DNA from: Croceibacterium salegens
GTDB lineage: Bacteria; Pseudomonadota; Alphaproteobacteria; Sphingomonadales; Sphingomonadaceae
Length of the DNA stretch: 64,000 nucleotides
Assembly (NCBI RefSeq): GCF_009827435.1
Contig: NZ_WTYM01000031.1
Coordinates: forward strand, 1-64,000
Reading direction: 5' to 3'
Shown: piece after piece, positions 7,797 through 16,101 of the stretch
Position numbering within the stretch: position 1 is the first letter of the stretch
Layout: every line of letters begins with the position of its first letter
Made by a program: the position numbers and the translations under genes
Notes under the pieces: model-generated
Told to the model about the DNA's origin: nothing
Seen by the model: the letters and a program-made list of their open reading frames with translations, nothing else
Databases searched by the model: none

Positions 7797-9467
7797 CTAC
7801 TTGTCCGTCATGCCCAGCGGAGTGGCCACATCCCGCTGGAACAGCGCGCTGTAGAGTTCGACCTGCGCCGGCGTCATGGTGGGGCCCGCCGCCGACATGT
7901 CGTTCGCCTTGAGCAGGAACGCCTCGTTCTCCTTGAGCGTGCTTGCCTTTGGCCATGTCGGCAGACCGGGGCCGTTGGGATTGCCGGTCTTGGCGAAGTT
8001 TACCCAATAGCTCGACATCTGGTCGGCCAGCTTGAGGTCTTCCGCACTCCTGCTCGCCACTTCGGGCGAGCTCGGGTCCGGCACTTCGCGCGGCTTGTCG
8101 AGGTTGTTGAACATGTAGGCCAGTTCCGACGCGTGGGTCGGGCCCCCGCTCGGCTTGCCTTCGGCGGCCGGCGGGTTGTGCGCGAACTGATACAGGTATG
8201 CGCTCTTGCCGATTTTCGCCTGGTCGTCGGCATAGCGGTGCATGAACCAGGCGATTCCGTCGGTGAACGGGCGCGAGGACACTGCCCGCGCCTGTTCGTC
8301 GGTCTCCGCTGGGTAAGCCTTCAGCCCGACCTCAGCCAGGTCGCGCCAACGCTGCTCGGCACCGGATTTCCAGTTGGCTGCCGTCATCGGCGGGCCGAAG
8401 CCGAAGCTGCCGCCCTCGTTGGCGTTCGAGCCGAGCAAGACGTCGACCTTGTTCTGCCGCCCTTCGGCGAAGGTAATCGACTGGTCTTCCGGCACGATCC
8501 AGCCATCGACGATGATGCCTTGCGCGCGGCCGAGCTTGGCGGCGACTTCGTCCGCCGGCAGGGACTGGAGGTCGGCGAGGTTCTTGATCCCGGCCTTTTC
8601 CATTGCCGCCGCGGTCTGCGCTTCGGCGGCTTCGCGGGTGACCATCTTGGCGGCAGTGAGGCCGGCCCAGGCGCCGCTTTGCGAAATGGCCTTGTTGAAC
8701 AGACCCTTGGCGACCGGGGAACCGACCAGTGCGGCCGAGACGCAGGCACCCGCCGACTGGCCGAAAATCGTCACGTTGTCGGGATCGCCACCGAACGCCG
8801 CGATATTGGCTTTGACCCATTCGAGCGAAGCGATCGCGTCCGACAGGGCCTGGTTGCCTGAAGCGCCGTTAGGCGAGCCTGCGGTTAGTTCGGACTGCGA
8901 GAGGAAGCCGAACGGGCCGACACGATAGTTCATCGAGACGACAATGACGCCCTTGCTGGCGAGCTTGCTGCCGTTGGCGAAGGGCATTGAGCCGCCGCCT
9001 TCGGCATAGGCGCCGCCGTAGAACCACACCATGACCGGCAGCTTTTCGCCCGAGGTCTTGGCCGGGGTCCAGACGTTAAGATTGAGGCAGTCCTCGCTTA
9101 TTGCCGGTGAATCCGGCATGTCGGTCGCCTGGTTCACACCGATCGTGCGGGTCGGGGCCTTGGGCTGGATGCAGGTATCGCCCCACTTCGAACCGTCACG
9201 TACGCCATCCCACGCCTTGGGCGGCTGGGCCGGCTTGAAGCGAAGGTCGCCGACCGGGGCCGCGGCGAAGGGAATACCCTTGAACACCGTCACCCCGGCA
9301 ACTTCGGCCGCGGTGCCCTTGACCATGCCCTGTGCCGTCCTGACCGGCTGGGCCATCGGCCCGTCGGCAGCGACGGCCGGGGTAGCAGAGAGGGCCATGG
9401 CGCCGGCCGCCAAGGCCAGCGCCAGGGGAGCGGCGGTAGCGGCGAAGCGCAATCGCGCTCCGCTCAC
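7797..9467 (-). CDS. secreted type B carboxylesterase
   Basis: GTG 9467 overlaps the TGA of the upstream gene by 4 bp and opens directly onto a signal peptide (RLRFAATAAPL to AVAA). The reading frame extends upstream, but only antisense-like, arginine-rich sequence lies there. The product is 556 residues, the usual size for the family. The nucleophile elbow FGQSAG puts Ser238 in place. LGSNANEGG and THASEL supply the acid and histidine of the triad. The N-terminal FKGIPFAAAPVGDLRF motif is typical. It should hydrolyse carboxylic esters in the periplasm. Its position inside a quinoprotein operon suggests it frees an alcohol or acid that the neighbouring dehydrogenases then oxidise, which is inference. 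Confidence 0.9.
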   Translation of the reverse strand: MSGARLRFAATAAPLALALAAGAMALSATPAVAADGPMAQPVRTAQGMVKGTAAEVAGVTVFKGIPFAAAPVGDLRFKPAQPPKAWDGVRDGSKWGDTCIQPKAPTRTIGVNQATDMPDSPAISEDCLNLNVWTPAKTSGEKLPVMVWFYGGAYAEGGGSMPFANGSKLASKGVIVVSMNYRVGPFGFLSQSELTAGSPNGASGNQALSDAIASLEWVKANIAAFGGDPDNVTIFGQSAGACVSAALVGSPVAKGLFNKAISQSGAWAGLTAAKMVTREAAEAQTAAAMEKAGIKNLADLQSLPADEVAAKLGRAQGIIVDGWIVPEDQSITFAEGRQNKVDVLLGSNANEGGSFGFGPPMTAANWKSGAEQRWRDLAEVGLKAYPAETDEQARAVSSRPFTDGIAWFMHRYADDQAKIGKSAYLYQFAHNPPAAEGKPSGGPTHASELAYMFNNLDKPREVPDPSSPEVASRSAEDLKLADQMSSYWVNFAKTGNPNGPGLPTWPKASTLKENEAFLLKANDMSAAGPTMTPAQVELYSALFQRDVATPLGMTDK

Positions 9468-10627
9468 TGAACGCCCCCGACCTCGTCCGTCGTTCCTTCG
9501 CCGACTCGTGCTTCGGGCTCGTGCGCCCCGACCAGGCTCGTCTTCAGGCCGCGTTCCGCACGCGAGGAATTGATGTAGTTGCGGACCTGCACGTTGCCCT
9601 CGTGGCAGGCGTATTCGAAGAACCCGTAATCGTCGTTGCGCGTCCACGGGAAGCGCGCCGTCCACGGAGCGGTGAAGACCTTCGGATCCGAATAGGTGAC
9701 TTCGTAGACGATCGAGTTCTGGCCGGTCATCGTGAAGCGCTCGGTCACCTTGGCTTCTTCGCTGGTCGGGATCGTGTTGTTCGGCGGGACGCCCATGGTC
9801 GCCATGTTAAGCGGGCTCGGGCCGCGGTCGTAACCGTTGCCGACTACGCTATCGCCGGCCTTGATGTTGGTCGTTTCGACCACCAGCGTGTTCTTGTCTT
9901 CCCAGTAGCCGAGAGACTGGCCCATCCACGTGCGCACATTGGCGGGCCAGCGGGTCGCCTGCAGCTTCGCCCAATCCTTCTTGGCCACGACCGGGATGAC
10001 CCGCGAATCGTGGATCATCTCGAGATCGATGACCACGGTGCCCGGACCCTGTTCGATGCGGATGCCGTTGTTATAGCGGAACGGGAACATCGAGCCCGGG
10101 AAGCCGCGCGACACGCAGCGGTCCCAGCTGTCGAAGTCCGACACCCAGTCATAGGGATGCTGGTTCCAGCTCGAGCGGCCGGCCTTGTACTTTTCCTCGC
10201 CATAGGCGGTGAATGCCGGGAGCTTGCCGTTGGCGGGCGAGACAAGGAATGCAGTCTGGCTGCCGTTGGCATCGGATTCGACCCAGTGGCCCATACCGAT
10301 CTTGCCCTGCCGATCCTCTTCCTCGTAGCGCGCCTTTGAGCCTTCGGCCTGCTTGGCGCGCTCGTCGAGCTCTTCCTGATTCAGGTAGAAGCGATCGCCG
10401 TAGCGGTCGTTGCGCTGGAAGAAGATGCTAGCGATGTTGTCGATCGGCCAGACGCCGGTGAAGTCCGGATCGCCCCACGCGGTCTTCTTCGGCGTGAAGT
10501 CGTCGGGGACCGGAAGCAGCTTGGTCGGGTCGGCCACTGCCGTTTCGGCTAGGGCCGCACCGCCCATCGCGGTAGCTGCAAGGAGCGCCGCTGCGGCGGC
10601 GAAGCGGAAGGTGGTCTTGCGATTCAT
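9464..10627 (-). CDS. secreted protein of the unnamed quinoprotein-linked family
   Basis: ATG 10627 overlaps the upstream TGA (ATGA) and follows GGAGAG. The product has 387 residues and a signal peptide ending near GGAALAE. Family landmarks are AWGDPDFTGVWPIDN, WDRCVSRGFPGSMFPF, YNNGIRIEQGPG, EMIHDSRVIP, WMGQSLGYWEDKNTLVVE, ERFTMTGQNSIVYE, FTAPW and FFEYACHEGN. Its C-terminus is about 20 residues longer than that of the other members and is acidic. It is a clear paralogue of the next gene upstream (10624-11658), and the two are translationally coupled. Function is unknown. A periplasmic partner of the quinoproteins is the simplest reading. Confidence 0.85.
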   Translation of the reverse strand: MNRKTTFRFAAAAALLAATAMGGAALAETAVADPTKLLPVPDDFTPKKTAWGDPDFTGVWPIDNIASIFFQRNDRYGDRFYLNQEELDERAKQAEGSKARYEEEDRQGKIGMGHWVESDANGSQTAFLVSPANGKLPAFTAYGEEKYKAGRSSWNQHPYDWVSDFDSWDRCVSRGFPGSMFPFRYNNGIRIEQGPGTVVIDLEMIHDSRVIPVVAKKDWAKLQATRWPANVRTWMGQSLGYWEDKNTLVVETTNIKAGDSVVGNGYDRGPSPLNMATMGVPPNNTIPTSEEAKVTERFTMTGQNSIVYEVTYSDPKVFTAPWTARFPWTRNDDYGFFEYACHEGNVQVRNYINSSRAERGLKTSLVGAHEPEARVGEGTTDEVGGVQ

Positions 10628-11658
10628 TGGGAGCTCTCCATTCCCTGCGCCCGTTCCTGGCGCGATACGTTGATGTAGTTGCGGATCTGTTCGTTGCCTT
10701 CGGTGCAGGCATACTCGAAAATCGAGAAGTCGTCGTCCCTCACCCAGTCGAGACGTGCGGACCATGGGGCGGTGAAGACCACCGGGTCGGTCCAGGTCAT
10801 GTCGTAGACGATCGAGTCGGGGCCAGTCATCGTGAAGCGTTCCACAAGCCTGGCCTGCGGGCTCAGCGGGGTGTCATTCTCCGGCGGCGAACCGGTGGTG
10901 CCGATATTGGTGATCGACGGGCCCGGCTTGAAGTTGGTCGTTTCGACCACCAGCGTGTTGCCGTCTTCCCAATGGCCACGGCTTTCGCCCAGCCACATGT
11001 CGATCTGGCGCGGCAGCGACGGGCTGCCATCGGTCGGGATGATGCGCGTTTCGTGCACCATCTCGAGCTGGATCGCGACCACGCCGGGCGACTGGAAGAT
11101 GCGGATCCCGTTGTTGTACATCACCGGGAACATCGAGGCCGGAAGACCGCGCGAGATGCAACGGTCCCAGCTGTCGAAATCGGTCGGCCAGTCGAACGCC
11201 TGCCCGCGCCGCCAGGTCGAGCGCATCTGGCCGGACAGGCGCTTGCCCTCCTCCGCGTAGGGCGGCAGGCGGCCGTCGCTCGGGCTGGTGATCCAGCTGG
11301 TGCGTCGGTTGGCCGCGGCGACTTCGGCCCAGTGGCCGATGCCCATCTTGCCCTGGCTGTCTTCGCTCTCGTAGCGCTTGGCGAGGATAGCGACCTGTTC
11401 GGTGCGCTCGGCGAATTCCTCGTCGGTGAGGTAGATGCGGTTGCCGTCCTTCGGATCGCGCATCAGCGGCGTGCGGCCGTTGAGGTGGTCGATCGGCCAG
11501 CCGCCGCTGATGTCGGGCTCGCCCCACTCGGTCTTGGTCGGCTTGTAGCCGTTCTGCGCCGGCGGCAGGACCGTGAGGTCCTGCAGAGCGTCCTGCGCGA
11601 TTGCGGGCAGGGCACCGCTGGCGAGCACAGACGCAGCAAGAAGCGTCGTCAGCCTCAT
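10624..11658 (-). CDS. secreted protein of the unnamed quinoprotein-linked family
   Basis: The product is 344 residues with a signal peptide ending at LPAIAQ (about residue 22). Its ATG overlaps the stop of the quinoprotein gene (ATGA at 11655-11658), and its own stop overlaps the next gene in the same way. Landmarks are EWGEPDISGGWPIDH, a YLTDEEF segment, WDRCISRGLPASMFP, YNNGIRIFQSPG, EMVHETRIIP, WLGESRGHWEDGNTLVVE, ERFTMTGPDSIVYD, FTAPW and IFEYACTEGN. Invariant tryptophans and two cysteines suggest a compact, disulfide-linked, beta-rich fold. No catalytic residues can be named. Confidence 0.85.
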   Translation of the reverse strand: MRLTTLLAASVLASGALPAIAQDALQDLTVLPPAQNGYKPTKTEWGEPDISGGWPIDHLNGRTPLMRDPKDGNRIYLTDEEFAERTEQVAILAKRYESEDSQGKMGIGHWAEVAAANRRTSWITSPSDGRLPPYAEEGKRLSGQMRSTWRRGQAFDWPTDFDSWDRCISRGLPASMFPVMYNNGIRIFQSPGVVAIQLEMVHETRIIPTDGSPSLPRQIDMWLGESRGHWEDGNTLVVETTNFKPGPSITNIGTTGSPPENDTPLSPQARLVERFTMTGPDSIVYDMTWTDPVVFTAPWSARLDWVRDDDFSIFEYACTEGNEQIRNYINVSRQERAQGMESSQ

Positions 11659-13625
11659 TTGCCGGGCAGTGCGAAGGCGACGTAGCGGTTCGGGCCGGGC
11701 TTGGACTGGCCGAGCTTGGGCGGGAACAGCCCGTCACCGCCGACCGCGAAGACGACGTATTCCTTGCCGCCTTCGGTGTAGACAGTCGGCACGCCTTCGC
11801 TCGCCGCGTCGAGCTGATGCTCCCACAGGACCTTGCCGGTCGCCGCGTCGCGCGCACGGACCTTGCGATCCGACGAGGTGCCGACGAACACGAGGCCGCC
11901 GGCGGTCGCGACCGGACCACCGCGCGGAGCGGTGCTGCCGGTGTCGCGAATGCCCTTCTCGGCCAGCATTGTGACCTCGCCGTTGGGAAGGTCCCAAATC
12001 TTCTCGCCGGTCTCCATGTTGTAGGCGGTAATCTTCGACCACGGCGGGGCGATTGCCGGCAGTCCGTTGGTCTGCAGCATGAAGTCGACGCCCGACTTGT
12101 AGGGCTTCACGTCGCCGCCGCCGTTGGGCATCGCCGCGGCCGCTTCGGGCCGTTCGTCGAGCGTGAGCTTGTCGAAGGTCGGCATCTGCTTGGAGACGAC
12201 AAAAAACCGCTTCTTGACCGGGTCGACTGCCGAAGAGCCCCAGTTGGCGCCGCCGTTATGGCCGGGCAGCGAGATCGAGCCCTGGATGCTCGGCGGGGTG
12301 TAAAGCCCTTCGTTGCGCGCCGTCTTCAGCAGTTCGCGAAGCTTCGCCTGGTCTTCTTCCGAAATGTACGGGTTGATCATGTCTTCAGTAAAGACACCCT
12401 GACGTGCGAACGGTTCGGGCCAGGTCGGGAAAGGCTGCGTCGGCCAGGCCTTCTCGCCGGGGACGTCGGAGGCCGGGACCGGCTTTTCCTCGATCGGCCA
12501 GACCGGCTTGCCGGTGCGGCGATCGAGCACGAACAGGAAACCGAACTTGGTCGCCTGGATCAGGACCGGGATGTCCTTCCCGTCCTTACGAATGGTCATC
12601 AGCTTCGGCGCCTGCGGGATGTCGAAGTCCCACAGGTCGTGATGCAATGTCTGGTAGTGCCAGACGAGCTTGCCCGTCGCGGCATCGATCGCCAGGATCG
12701 TATTGGCGAACAGGTTCGCGCCTTCGCGATTGCCGCCATAGAAATCGTAGCGTGCGGTACCAGTCGGGATGAAGACCAGGCCTAGCTTCTCGTCGACGGT
12801 CGATTCCGACCAGTTGTGCACGCCGCCGAACTGGTCGTGGTCCTTCTCCGGCCAGGTTTCGTATCCCAGTTCGCCCTTTTCGGGAACGGTGTGGAAGGTC
12901 CACTTCAGCGCGCCGGTATGAACGTCGTAGGCGTGGATGTCGGCCGGGGCGGAGGCGAAGTCGTAAGCCGCCGCCGGCAGGGACATGATGATCGTGTCCT
13001 TGTAGATCCGGCCCGGATTGTTGGTCATCAGCGGCCGTTCGGGCATCTTGTTCGGCTCGAGACCGGTGCGGATGTCGACCTTCCCGTCGGTGCCGAAGCT
13101 GGTGATAGGTTCGCCGTTGTCGGCGTTGACCGCGCGCAGCATGCCATCGTTGAGGAAGTAGAACCGGCGGTCCTTGCCATCCGCGCTCTGCCAGAAGTTC
13201 ATGCCGCGGCCACCGACCCGGCCACCGTAGTCCTTCGACCACTTCTGAGCGCCTGTTGTCGCATCGAGCGCGACGAGCTTGGCCCCATTCATCAGGTAGA
13301 CGGTGTCGCCTATCTTTACGGGGTTAAACTGCGGCGCCTGCCCGGGCCCGGTTTCAAAGGTCCAGGCGACTTCGAGCTGCGCGACATTGCTGGTGTCGAT
13401 CTGCGCCGCCGACGAGTACTGCGACGAATCCGCGCCACCGAGGTACGAATCCCACCCGGCGTAGTCGAAACTGGTCGCGGTGTCGGCGCTGGCCGAAGCC
13501 ACTTCGCTCGTGCTGCCGGTCGAGGTGCAGGCCGAAGCGAGCAGGGCCGCGGCGCACGCGGCAACGAGGCTGCGCTCACGGCGCGGCGAATTGCTGTTGG
13601 TTCTCAAGAATGCCCCAGACGTCAT
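11655..13625 (-). CDS. PQQ-dependent dehydrogenase, lipoprotein form
   Basis: ATG 13625 (MTSGAFLRTN) is chosen over an upstream in-frame start at 13664 because a GGGAGA lies upstream and a signal sequence follows. LLASAC with Cys33 is a good lipobox, so the protein is probably anchored to a membrane as a 656-residue lipoprotein. A GDH-type PQQ propeller follows, with TGAQKWSKD, TGALKWTF, TGKLVWHY and TGKVLWEH repeats. HHDLWDFD at about residues 338-345 carries the catalytic aspartate region. There is no haem motif. It is the first gene of the five-gene operon that runs to 5655. Compared with the other two haem-free quinoproteins, its lipid anchor is the main difference. The substrate is unknown. 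Confidence 0.92.
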   Translation of the reverse strand: MTSGAFLRTNSNSPRRERSLVAACAAALLASACTSTGSTSEVASASADTATSFDYAGWDSYLGGADSSQYSSAAQIDTSNVAQLEVAWTFETGPGQAPQFNPVKIGDTVYLMNGAKLVALDATTGAQKWSKDYGGRVGGRGMNFWQSADGKDRRFYFLNDGMLRAVNADNGEPITSFGTDGKVDIRTGLEPNKMPERPLMTNNPGRIYKDTIIMSLPAAAYDFASAPADIHAYDVHTGALKWTFHTVPEKGELGYETWPEKDHDQFGGVHNWSESTVDEKLGLVFIPTGTARYDFYGGNREGANLFANTILAIDAATGKLVWHYQTLHHDLWDFDIPQAPKLMTIRKDGKDIPVLIQATKFGFLFVLDRRTGKPVWPIEEKPVPASDVPGEKAWPTQPFPTWPEPFARQGVFTEDMINPYISEEDQAKLRELLKTARNEGLYTPPSIQGSISLPGHNGGANWGSSAVDPVKKRFFVVSKQMPTFDKLTLDERPEAAAAMPNGGGDVKPYKSGVDFMLQTNGLPAIAPPWSKITAYNMETGEKIWDLPNGEVTMLAEKGIRDTGSTAPRGGPVATAGGLVFVGTSSDRKVRARDAATGKVLWEHQLDAASEGVPTVYTEGGKEYVVFAVGGDGLFPPKLGQSKPGPNRYVAFALPGK

Positions 13626-13737
13626 TTGACAGGTTATCTCCCGCGCGCAGCCTAGCCGACACATGGCTCAGACAACAAGGGTGGAATCGCCCTTTCGTTG
13701 ACAAAATCCGAAAAATTCGCGCGCGGTTGGGGAAAGC

Positions 13738-14349
13738 TCAGCTTTCGTCATCGCTCGCTGCCGGAGGCACCAGCGCGCGCGGGTATTCGCCCGCTTTGGA
13801 GAAGACCGTCGACTCCGTCATCGGTCCCGCGGCCTTGAGCATCACCGTGACATTGTCCGTTGTGCGATTCTGCCAGTACCAGCCATGGATTCCGCTGAAC
13901 TGCGCGGTGTAGACGCCGCTCTGCGAGGGCGCCTTCTCGATCGAATAGCTCTCGGTCAGGTCGACGCCGCCTTCGAAGGGATGGCTGTGCATGTCGTAAT
14001 CGACCGGCCCGGTGGCGGCCCATTCGAAACGCATCTTGTCGCCCTCGGCGAGGGTGTACTTGAACTCGCCCGATTCGAACGGGCCAAGCTCGAGCGTGTA
14101 GACGTCGTCGGGCCTGGCGATGTCGCCCTCGAGCGGGGCGAGCACGCCGACGCGCTTCTTGCCGCGTTCGAGATAGATGTTCTCGGGCTCCTCCGACAGG
14201 ACGCTGAGGCCGAGCGCCTTGCCGAGGCCGGTCGGGTCCTTACCGAACTCTGCGGGCATGACGAAAACGACGACGATCGCCGCGGCGACGATTACGGCAA
14301 CCGCGCCGCCGATGATCACTTTTTTGCGCGAGGGTGCTGCTTCGGTCAT
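13738..14349 (-). CDS. membrane-anchored periplasmic protein of unknown function
   Basis: ATG 14349 overlaps the stop of the HupE/UreJ gene (ATGA). The 203-residue product has a short lysine/arginine-containing cytoplasmic start, one transmembrane helix (roughly residues 12-32, VIIGGAVAVIVAAAIVVVFV) and a periplasmic domain. The domain contains EGDKMRFEWAATGPVDYDMHSHP, a histidine-bearing segment. The tail includes YTAQFSGIHGWYWQN, which has the look of a beta-sandwich with possible metal ligands. I recognise no named family. Coupling to HupE/UreJ and a cytochrome-like lipoprotein suggests a membrane complex, but nothing more can be said. Confidence 0.75.
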   Translation of the reverse strand: MTEAAPSRKKVIIGGAVAVIVAAAIVVVFVMPAEFGKDPTGLGKALGLSVLSEEPENIYLERGKKRVGVLAPLEGDIARPDDVYTLELGPFESGEFKYTLAEGDKMRFEWAATGPVDYDMHSHPFEGGVDLTESYSIEKAPSQSGVYTAQFSGIHGWYWQNRTTDNVTVMLKAAGPMTESTVFSKAGEYPRALVPPAASDDES

Positions 14350-15053
14350 GAGGTAGCCAATCCTGACAATTGATAGAGCGTGAGTGCGAGGCCCACGGCG
14401 ACCAGCAGCCAGTTGGCCAAGCGCGCGCCGCGATCGAAGCTGGGCGAGGTCCGCCACAGATTGAGAAGGAAGACGACGACGGTCAGCACCAGCACCTGCC
14501 CGACCTCGACGCCGATGTTGAAACCGATGAGGTTTATGAGCAGTCCGTTCTCGGAAATCGCCAGGTCCTGCAGCTTGGTGGCAAGGCCGAGGCCGTGGAA
14601 CAGGCCGAAGACCAGCACCACCCAGCGCGGGTCGAAATTCCAGCCGAGCTTCTTGAATGCCCCGAGGTTCTCGGCCGCCTTGTAGACCACCGACAGGCCG
14701 ATGATCGCGTCGATCACGTAGGGGTTGCCGCCGGTGTGGAGCAGCACACCGCCCATCAGCGTCAGCGAGTGGCCGATGGTGAACATCGACACATAGATCA
14801 CCACGTCGCGCAGCCGGCGCAGGTAGAAAACCACGCCGACGAGGAAGGCGATGTGATCGTACCCGGTGACCATGTGCTTGGCCCCGAGGTAGAGGAACGG
14901 GATGAACGCCGGCCCGTCGATCCCGGCCACCGCCTTCCGGTCGGATTCCGAAACGTCGTGCGCCAGCGCCGCGTCGGCGAGCAGGATGATGGCGGCGATC
15001 AGCAGCAGCGGCTTGAGCCGCTCGAAGGTCGACTTAGCCAGTGCTGGTGGCAT
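14346..15053 (-). CDS. HupE/UreJ family membrane protein
   Basis: ATG 15053 (MPPALAKSTFERL) overlaps the end of the upstream gene by 20 bp. The 235-residue protein has six to seven hydrophobic segments. HMVTGYDHIAFLVGV and the FTIGHSLTLM segment carry the conserved histidine/aspartate motifs of HupE/UreJ proteins, and GLFHGLGLA follows in a later helix. Family members are proposed nickel/cobalt permeases of hydrogenase and urease operons, though many, as here, lie far from such genes. The motif histidines could bind a divalent metal. Its position upstream of calcium- or metal-dependent quinoproteins makes a metal-handling role attractive but unproven. Confidence 0.85.
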   Translation of the reverse strand: MPPALAKSTFERLKPLLLIAAIILLADAALAHDVSESDRKAVAGIDGPAFIPFLYLGAKHMVTGYDHIAFLVGVVFYLRRLRDVVIYVSMFTIGHSLTLMGGVLLHTGGNPYVIDAIIGLSVVYKAAENLGAFKKLGWNFDPRWVVLVFGLFHGLGLATKLQDLAISENGLLINLIGFNIGVEVGQVLVLTVVVFLLNLWRTSPSFDRGARLANWLLVAVGLALTLYQLSGLATS

Positions 15054-15501
15054 CGGCCCCGGTCTCCGGAGTTTCCGCAGGATAGGCTTCGTGGCAGGCC
15101 GAGCAGACCGAATACATCGTGCCGCCGACCTCGAAGACCTTGTCCGGATCCTTGGCCTTGGCGGCCGCTTCTGCATCGGCGGAGATCTTTATCAGCCCGT
15201 CGGCAAAGTCGTTCCATCCCGATCCGCGCGTGTCGCTGTAGGCGGGATCCTTAAGTTCCTTGCCGATTTCGCCGAGCCGGGCCGCGGCCTGAGCGACGTC
15301 GGCCCACTCGGCATCGGTCTGCGGCTCGATGTCGTGATCGCCGGATTCGTCGCTGATGAACTGGACCGCGTTCCAGTAAATCTCCGCCGTCGGCTGGACG
15401 TCCTGCGCCATGTAATCCTTGATCGGCTTGGCAGGCTCGCCGCTGGTGCAGGCGGCGAGAGCGGTCGACAATGCAAACATAGTCAATGTGCGGCGGATCA
15501 T
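15034..15501 (-). CDS. c-type cytochrome lipoprotein, cytochrome c'-like
   Basis: The 155-residue product begins with a lipoprotein signal (STALAAC, Cys18). The single haem motif CSACH sits at residues 133-137, near the C-terminus, as in four-helix cytochromes c'. The intervening sequence is helical and charged. The haem lies close to the end (HEAYPAET), with no obvious methionine ligand afterwards, which fits a five-coordinate haem. It should be a lipid-anchored periplasmic haem protein and could accept electrons from the neighbouring quinoproteins or bind small gases. It is first of three overlapping genes running to 13738. Confidence 0.85.
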   Translation of the reverse strand: MIRRTLTMFALSTALAACTSGEPAKPIKDYMAQDVQPTAEIYWNAVQFISDESGDHDIEPQTDAEWADVAQAAARLGEIGKELKDPAYSDTRGSGWNDFADGLIKISADAEAAAKAKDPDKVFEVGGTMYSVCSACHEAYPAETPETGADATSTG

Positions 15502-15655
15502 TCCGGTCCCCTCGTTGGCTTGCGTGAACGTTCGGGTGAGCCTTCGTTCAACTTCGCTTCATGGCCTTCGCGCTACATCGTGATTGACTTTCGGGGCAAG
15601 TGCAAGCAATGGCGGCCTCGGAAACGGACAAAATCAACAAGTGGAGTTGACCGGG

Positions 15656-16036
15656 GTGATTAAGCCGAATTCGAAGAAGGACGTTCTCTACGCCGTGTTG
15701 GCCGCAGTGGCCGGCATTGTCGCAGGCTGCGGCATGCTCGCGGCGAGCGCCCATGCCGAAGAGGCGCCACATCCGGCGCACGTCGACAAGGACGCGGCGC
15801 GCGACCTCTTCAACACCTATTCGTGCAGTGCCTGCCACTCGCTGACCGACGCCGGCGCGACCGGCAGCGTCGGCCCTTCGCTCGACGATCCCGCGCTGAC
15901 CCGCGATTTCATCATCGGCCGGGTCACCAACGGGCAGGGCGCGATGCCGAGCTTCGGCGGCCAGCTCTCCGACGACGAGATCGCGCTGCTGGCCGACTAC
16001 ATCGTCGAGGTGAATCACCAGGCCCCAGCCCAATAA
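15656..16036 (+). CDS. class I c-type cytochrome, exported or membrane-anchored
   Basis: GTG 15656 with a GGAG eight bases upstream gives a 126-residue protein. The frame extends upstream to 15584, but that part has no signal character. Residues 9-28 are hydrophobic, ending in SAHAEEA, and may be cleaved or kept as an anchor. The haem site is CSACH (residues 57-61), with Met97 in GAMPSF as probable sixth ligand and the usual LSDDEIALLADYI C-terminal helix. This fits a small soluble electron carrier. It is transcribed against both flanking operons and is a candidate acceptor for the haem-free quinoproteins. Confidence 0.9.
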   Translation: MIKPNSKKDVLYAVLAAVAGIVAGCGMLAASAHAEEAPHPAHVDKDAARDLFNTYSCSACHSLTDAGATGSVGPSLDDPALTRDFIIGRVTNGQGAMPSFGGQLSDDEIALLADYIVEVNHQAPAQ

Positions 16037-16063
16037 GGCGCGGCTGAACAAGTTGTATCCGGG

Positions 16064-16088
16064 AAGGGGCGGCCAGTGGCCGCCCTTT
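16064..16088. terminator. bidirectional rho-independent terminator
   Basis: AAGGGGCGGCC (16064-16074) pairs with GGCCGCCCTTT (16078-16088) across a three-base loop, with one wobble pair. It separates the convergent cytochrome gene (ends 16036) and VOC gene (ends 16102). Confidence 0.8.
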
Positions 16089-16101
16089 CTCGTTCTCGGG
16101 C

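Noticed and set aside
9468-9665. N-terminal extension of the carboxylesterase upstream of GTG 9467
   Set aside because: It overlaps the C-terminal coding part of the previous gene and reads as an Arg-rich out-of-frame sequence. The signal peptide starts at the GTG.
15034-15501. Hydrogenase or urease cluster suggested by HupE/UreJ
   Set aside because: No hydrogenase, urease or maturation gene is in the surrounding sequence, so the HupE/UreJ protein must have another role here.
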